NCBI GenBank assembly: GCA_937928045.1 | Contig: CALFWO010000062.1 | Span: forward strand, 1 to 64,000 | Source of the DNA: an uncultured Saprospiraceae bacterium | Lineage (GTDB): Bacteria; Bacteroidota; Bacteroidia; Chitinophagales; Saprospiraceae | DNA length: 64,000 nucleotides | Direction of reading: 5' to 3' | Shown here: positions 59,758 to 64,000 of the stretch, piece by piece | How the letters are laid out: every line of letters starts with the position of its first letter | Position numbering within the stretch: the stretch's first letter is position 1 | Position numbers and translations under genes: made by a program | Notes under the pieces: model-generated | Database searches by the model: none | Seen by the model: only the letters and a program-made list of their open reading frames with translations | Told to the model about the DNA's origin: nothing

Positions 59758-62221
59758 CAGGTTTCGCCGTTGCTATTTTAGAAGCGACATATTTTTCACT
59801 ACTCCATCGTCTACTATTTTCAAAGAACTCCTTTCCAATTAATCCAAGAAAAAGTAGCAATATTAACAGCGATGTTATTAACGAAATGAGTTCTCCTTTT
59901 CTAAAAGTTTCGGGTTCAAATTTAAAGTCAATTTCATGTTGACCTAAAGGAATTTTCAAAGCACGTAATGCGTAATTTGCTCTGATATGATCAACTTTTT
60001 CTCCATCAATGTATGCATTCCAACCTTTATCTGGACCATACCAAATTTCAGAAAAAACAGCCAACTCATCTGAACTGGTATTACTTTGATAAACTAAGTG
60101 ATTTGGTTTGTAACTTATTAAATTGATTGAACCATTTCCTGTAGTATTCAAACCAGCTAAATACCCTTCAAATTCATTGTGAATAATAGCTTGCTGTTTG
60201 GGATCGAAATTATTCAAGCCATCTATTTCCTCCAAAGGGGTATTTACTTTTTTAACGGAATTGACAAACCAAGCATTTCCTGCTGGATCTGGGAAAGTTT
60301 GAACCTGCTGTTGTTGATTTATTACATATTTCGTATTCAACATTCTCAATACCGACTGATTTCCTTTGCTTAAATGTCGATCAATTAAATCCGCATAGCG
60401 CTGAAGTTTTGCTGCGTGATACCCACCAATCATCTTATGAAAAAATGCACCAAAGGCATCGTTCCATGGATCCCTACTCATATCCAAAACTCGATAACTT
60501 AGGTCGTTGTCCTTTAGTATTTGTAAATCCGCTGGTCGTGGTTTAATATTAGCTTCAGCTTTTGATTTGGGAACAAAATTTGATTCGTTCATGTATTTTT
60601 TATCAATTTGCCACAAGTCTCCTATTGATAAAATACCAATTGCTATCATCAAAACATTTGCTTTAATCTTTTCTTTTATAAATGCCCAAATCAATCCTGC
60701 GCTTAAAGCAATTAACACAAAAGATCTCAGGGAATCTGATCTTAAGAGAGCTTTTCTATCTAAAAAAATAGCCTCTAGACTATACCCCGCTTGTTCAAGT
60801 CTAGCATCTCCTATATGTGACACATTGAAAACTGACGGGCCCACTAAAGCAAAAAATAATGTTAATCCACCTGTAATTCCAAAAGCAATCTTTAGTCCTA
60901 AAATTGCCCTACTTTTATCAATATTACCTTTTATAATATCAGACAACACAACCATACCTAAGATTGGAACTACAAATCCTAGGACTGAAACAATACTGTT
61001 TGGAGTTCGAAATTTATTGTACAAAGGAAAGTAATCAAACAGTAGTTGGTTCAATATGGCAAAATTCTTTCCCATCGACATTAACATTAGGATCACTGCC
61101 GAAATACCTAGCCACCACTTCATGGGTCCTTTTATGAGGATCAAACCAAGTATGAATAAAAAACAGAAAATTGCACCAAAATAAAATGGGCCACCGGTAG
61201 AGTTTAAACTTCCCCAATACATCGGAGCTCTAAAATCATTTCCGAGGTTAGCTCCCTTTTTTCTTAAATCTTTATAAAGTGCAGAGTCTTTTCCCAACGA
61301 TTCTCCAGCAGATCCACCAACAACTCTCGGTATGATTCCAGCGAATAAATCCAAAAATCCGTTACTCCATTGCATTGCATAATCCCATTGCAATCCTTTC
61401 GTTTCAGAAGAACTTTTAGGAGTGTCCGATTGACTCACAAGAATTGGATCTCCCCTCATCGTATCTTTACTATACTCATATGTCGACCAAAGTTTTGAAG
61501 CGGAGGAAGCGACTCCAATGGCTGTCGCTATAACAAGAAATAATACAGCTTTACCAAATTGAGCCAATTGACCTTTCTTCATTGCATTTATGAATTCAAT
61601 TATTCCATAAATTGCGAGAACGATAAAAAAGAAATAGGTCATTTGAATGTGATTTCCATACAAATTGAGACCAAGACCAGCGGCAAATACAATGGCTCCT
61701 TTGACATAATTGTTTCTAAAGCACATGAACATACCCATTGCAATCAAACCAAAAAATGCAAACACCCGAAGTTTGGACATATGACCAGCGCTAAGCAAAA
61801 GCATATTTCCGGTAGAAAAAGAAAAAGCCAGTGCACCAATTATTCCGAGCCAAGGATTAACTCCAAGAAAGATCAACATCGCATAGAAGGAAACACACAT
61901 TCCAAAGAAATATCCAATGGGCCTAGAGATGCCCAATTGATTTACCTTTTCCAAATGTTTTAATTGATTACTTGGTTGTCCGGCTTCGATCTGATAAGCG
62001 GGCATTCCGCCGAAAATGGAGTTGGTCCACCAACTTCGCTCACCCGTCGTTTTCCTCAAATTGTTGATCTCCTCTCCATAAGCGTGAGATGAAACAATGT
62101 CATGAGCTTCCAACACTTTGCCTTGTGTTTGAGGAATAAAGTACATAACTGGAACTAGAAGAAAAATAATTCCGGCTACAACATGGGGCATAATCTTAGA
62201 AACCAAAGTGCTATTAGACAT
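59717..62221 (-). CDS. YfhO family polytopic membrane protein (GT-C-like)
   Basis: The 834-residue protein (from MSNSTLVSKIMPHVV) has about 12-13 membrane helices. A large first extracytoplasmic loop contains EAHDIVSSHAYGEEINNLR and WWTNSIFGGMPAYQ, as in YfhO proteins. A C-terminal soluble domain ends in a Lys-rich tail. YfhO proteins decorate lipoteichoic acid in Bacillus and are thought to be GT-C glycosyltransferases. Here it precedes a GT4 gene in a glycan locus. ATG 62221 is chosen because a TATTTTTG -7 box (62249-62256) occupies the longer frame's start. Confidence 0.88.
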   Translation of the reverse strand: MSNSTLVSKIMPHVVAGIIFLLVPVMYFIPQTQGKVLEAHDIVSSHAYGEEINNLRKTTGERSWWTNSIFGGMPAYQIEAGQPSNQLKHLEKVNQLGISRPIGYFFGMCVSFYAMLIFLGVNPWLGIIGALAFSFSTGNMLLLSAGHMSKLRVFAFFGLIAMGMFMCFRNNYVKGAIVFAAGLGLNLYGNHIQMTYFFFIVLAIYGIIEFINAMKKGQLAQFGKAVLFLVIATAIGVASSASKLWSTYEYSKDTMRGDPILVSQSDTPKSSSETKGLQWDYAMQWSNGFLDLFAGIIPRVVGGSAGESLGKDSALYKDLRKKGANLGNDFRAPMYWGSLNSTGGPFYFGAIFCFLFILGLILIKGPMKWWLGISAVILMLMSMGKNFAILNQLLFDYFPLYNKFRTPNSIVSVLGFVVPILGMVVLSDIIKGNIDKSRAILGLKIAFGITGGLTLFFALVGPSVFNVSHIGDARLEQAGYSLEAIFLDRKALLRSDSLRSFVLIALSAGLIWAFIKEKIKANVLMIAIGILSIGDLWQIDKKYMNESNFVPKSKAEANIKPRPADLQILKDNDLSYRVLDMSRDPWNDAFGAFFHKMIGGYHAAKLQRYADLIDRHLSKGNQSVLRMLNTKYVINQQQQVQTFPDPAGNAWFVNSVKKVNTPLEEIDGLNNFDPKQQAIIHNEFEGYLAGLNTTGNGSINLISYKPNHLVYQSNTSSDELAVFSEIWYGPDKGWNAYIDGEKVDHIRANYALRALKIPLGQHEIDFKFEPETFRKGELISLITSLLILLLFLGLIGKEFFENSRRWSSEKYVASKIATAKPVAKTTSTKKKKKR

Positions 62222-62248
62222 AGTGTACTGTTTAATGAAGTCTTTCCA

Positions 62249-62256
62249 CAAAAATA
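62249..62256 (-). promoter_or_regulatory. Bacteroidota -7 box for the YfhO-GT4 operon
   Basis: TATTTTTG on the minus strand, 27 bp before ATG 62221. No TTTG is seen at the expected -33 spacing. Confidence 0.4.
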
Positions 62257-62394
62257 ATCTTTTCAGGCCGCAATTAGCCTTTAATTCAGATTGTATTCTG
62301 TCTTTTTTCTAAAGATATTATAGCCTTTTCATACAAAATAGATTGGCTGCGATTTTTTATTTCGTTTCAACATTTATTTAGTGGCTCAACATTG

Positions 62395-62423
62395 TTGATT
62401 CAGTAATTCTCTATTTAAATTTG
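62395..62423 (+). promoter_or_regulatory. Bacteroidota promoter for the GDPD-Dabb gene pair
   Basis: TTG (62395-62397) is followed 18 bp later by TAAATTTG (62416-62423). The ATG of the GDPD gene comes 28 bp after the -7 box. Confidence 0.55.
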
Positions 62424-62451
62424 GGCGCAGAGATAACAAACAATTGGAATT

Positions 62452-63384
62452 ATGAATATTACGCAGTTGATAGGTTCACTGTTGCTTAGTGCTACACTAT
62501 ACTCTTGTTCGCTAATTCCAGAAACTCAACCAAACGCAAAAATGAACACTAAAATTGACTTTCAAGGCCATCGGGGTGCACGAGGATTACTTCCAGAGAA
62601 TACTATTCCTGCTTTTTTATTGGCTCTATCATTCCCGGAGATACAAACTTTGGAATTAGATGTTGCCGTTTCTGCGGATAAAAAAGTCATTGTTACTCAT
62701 GAACCCTATTTTTCTCATCATATCAGTAGTCATCCTGATGGCAGGCCAGTAACTGAGGCGGAGGAAAAGGGGCTGAATATCTATAAAATGACTGTTGAAG
62801 AACTTGGGACTTTTGATGTAGGAAAAAGAGGTAACACCAGATTTCCCGATCAGCAACCTTTGGCTGTTGCCAAACCCACTTTATCAGCTATGGTCAAAGC
62901 CATTAAGGAGTTTTGCAAGAAAAACGATCGACATTTTCCTTATTTGGATTTAGAAATAAAAAGTAGGCCAGATTACTACGACATCTATTTTCCGCAGCCA
63001 GAAAAATTCGTACAATTGGTTATCAATGAACTTTCTGAGCTGGAAATATTGAATAAAACGAATCTGCAGAGTTTTGATGTTAATATTCTTGAATCCATTC
63101 ATCTGCAAGCGCCAGAGGTATCTACTTCACTCCTTGTGGAACATCCAAAAAGTTTAGAAGAACATCTTTCCACCATTTCATTTAAACCAAACAATTTTTC
63201 TCCATATTTTGAATTTGTAACGGAAGATCTAATCAGGAAATGCAGAGCTCTGAACATCAAAGTAGTTCCTTGGACAGTAAATGAATTAAAAGATTTACAG
63301 AGAATGGTTGATCTCGAGGTTGATGGAATAATTACCGATTATCCTAACCGAATTCAATTGATTAATTTTACTAAAAACAACTAA
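62452..63384 (+). CDS. Glycerophosphodiester phosphodiesterase, lipoprotein
   Basis: The 310-residue protein has a lipoprotein signal (LLLSATLYSCS, Cys19). The GDPD TIM barrel has the general-acid His40-Arg41 motif QGHRGARGLLPENT, metal ligands Glu68 and Asp70 in LELDVAV, His83 in VTHEP, and a late VDGIITDYPNR. It hydrolyses glycerophosphodiesters to glycerol-3-phosphate and an alcohol, here at the periplasmic face or surface. A second ATG at residue 31 would give a cytosolic form, but the lipobox argues for export. It is 4 bp before the Dabb gene. Confidence 0.93.
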   Translation: MNITQLIGSLLLSATLYSCSLIPETQPNAKMNTKIDFQGHRGARGLLPENTIPAFLLALSFPEIQTLELDVAVSADKKVIVTHEPYFSHHISSHPDGRPVTEAEEKGLNIYKMTVEELGTFDVGKRGNTRFPDQQPLAVAKPTLSAMVKAIKEFCKKNDRHFPYLDLEIKSRPDYYDIYFPQPEKFVQLVINELSELEILNKTNLQSFDVNILESIHLQAPEVSTSLLVEHPKSLEEHLSTISFKPNNFSPYFEFVTEDLIRKCRALNIKVVPWTVNELKDLQRMVDLEVDGIITDYPNRIQLINFTKNN

Positions 63385-63388
63385 TCCA

Positions 63389-63811
63389 ATGAAATTATAT
63401 AGTCTTATTTTCACTGCATTATGCTTCATATTCATTCAATCCTGTAATACTCCTGAAGTAAAACCCAATTTACCGGTAGCGGAAAATTTTGTAGCGCAAA
63501 AACCTGGATTCATTCATACCGTTTTCTTTTGGATGAAAGAGGACATTTCAGTCGCCGACCATGAAAAATTCAAAAAAGAACTTGCGAAACTGGAAAAATG
63601 TTCTTCAATTCAATCAGTTTACTGGGGACCGCCTGCTATTTCTGAAAGAGATGTTGTAGATAGCAGTTTCGATTATGCTTGGGTGGTTCATTTTAAAAAT
63701 TCAGCGGATCAAGATGCCTATCAAGTAGATCCCATTCACTTGGCTTTTGTAGAATCTTGTAAAAATTTGTGGGAAAAAGTTCAGGTGTTTGACAATTTCG
63801 TTTCTAACTAA
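63389..63811 (+). CDS. Dabb (stress-responsive A/B barrel) domain lipoprotein
   Basis: The 140-residue protein has a lipoprotein signal (FIFIQSCNT, Cys19) followed by a dimeric alpha/beta-barrel (Dabb) domain from about residue 40. FIHTVFFWMKEDISVADHEKF, YWGPPAISERDV and YAWVVHFKNSADQDAYQVDPIH are the typical strands and the conserved His-rich end. Ligand and reaction are unknown. It is co-transcribed with the GDPD gene (4 bp apart), from the promoter at 62395-62423. Confidence 0.9.
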   Translation: MKLYSLIFTALCFIFIQSCNTPEVKPNLPVAENFVAQKPGFIHTVFFWMKEDISVADHEKFKKELAKLEKCSSIQSVYWGPPAISERDVVDSSFDYAWVVHFKNSADQDAYQVDPIHLAFVESCKNLWEKVQVFDNFVSN

Positions 63812-63974
63812 CAAGTGATTCTTAACATAAAACCTAAGTAAATCCAAGATTAGTGTAGGATTCACCTTAACATTTAAGGGAATTAGGACTACTTTTTTAC
63901 CAAATCCTTAACTCAGTTCCATGCTACTTTTCTAAGTCTCTGTAGTCTTTTAAGTAACCAAACAGTTATTTGTT

Positions 63975-64000
63975 ATGAAAAAGACAATCTTTTTATTTGC
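63975..64000 (+). CDS. Start of a secreted protein, cut by the window edge
   Basis: ATG 63975 opens MKKTIFLF at the right edge, a typical signal-peptide start. A TTATTTGTT stretch just before it resembles a degenerate -7 box. Only the first eight codons are in the window, so nothing more can be said. Confidence 0.4.

Noticed and set aside
59736-59942. Plus-strand frame opposite the YfhO C-terminus
   Set aside because: It is antisense to a conserved coding end, with no family resemblance.

Overview
The window is a chromosomal piece of an A/T-rich Bacteroidota genome. The assignment rests on type IX secretion (T9SS) sorting domains of both types, two PorP/SprF-family outer-membrane proteins, giant PKD/CHU_C surface proteins, a DUF2795 protein, and several Bacteroidota-style promoter elements (TTG/TTTG, about 19 bp, then TAnnTTTG). 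A marine or sludge Saprospiria-like lineage is my guess from the protein style, not something the sequence proves. I saw no tRNA, rRNA, CRISPR array, insertion sequence or prophage.

Layout. 1-1077: end of a feoAB ferrous-iron locus (feoB truncated by the window edge). 1285-7840: a secreted Asp-box protein, a TPR histidine kinase, a previously uncalled 44-residue GG-leader peptide and an ABC permease. 8003-12208: housekeeping genes (queA, DUF2795, a helical protein, cmk). 12209-20231: a noncoding interval with a probable small RNA and a hairpin-rich leader, then a PorP/SprF protein followed by its probable 2054-residue T9SS cargo. 20297-25548: a DUF1801/YdeI protein, then a five-gene leftward operon for 5-oxoproline use (DUF2891 lipoprotein, NRAMP-like carrier, pxpA, pxpB, pxpC). 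25549-26321: a structured noncoding stretch. 26322-30683: a tiny membrane protein with MscS, a lipoprotein, an S41 peptidase and an Fpg-family glycosylase with a degenerate zinc finger. 30823-36658: ECF sigma factor, TonB-domain anti-sigma-like protein, FG-GAP T9SS cargo, and a PorP/SprF-OmpA fusion. 36712-47214: mixed genes (AlkB, EI24-like, a 988-residue T9SS protein, quinone oxidoreductase, LytTR-like protein, ferredoxin with its reductase, enoyl-CoA hydratase). 47261-62221: surface-glycan region with flippase, pseudaminic acid genes, glycosyltransferases and a YfhO protein. 62452-63811: GDPD and Dabb lipoproteins, and the first codons of another secreted protein at the right edge.

The most interesting system is the pseudaminic acid cluster at 48949-56884. 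PseB, PseC, PseF, PseG and PseI are all present, but the usual acetyl-CoA-dependent GNAT N-acetyltransferase PseH is absent. In its place, between pseF and pseG, sit an unknown 211-residue protein, a KAS III-like enzyme with a complete Cys-His-Asn triad, a dedicated acyl carrier protein and an LpxD-like hexapeptide N-acyltransferase. I infer that the N-4 acyl group of this nonulosonic acid is delivered from an acyl-ACP made or loaded on site, which could give a non-acetyl N-acyl decoration.

Secondary highlights: an NRAMP-fold carrier in a 5-oxoprolinase operon that has lost its canonical metal ligands; a PorP/SprF beta-barrel fused by a lysine-rich tether to a peptidoglycan-binding OmpA domain, in an operon with its own sigma factor; and the orphan GG-leader peptide next to a histidine kinase.
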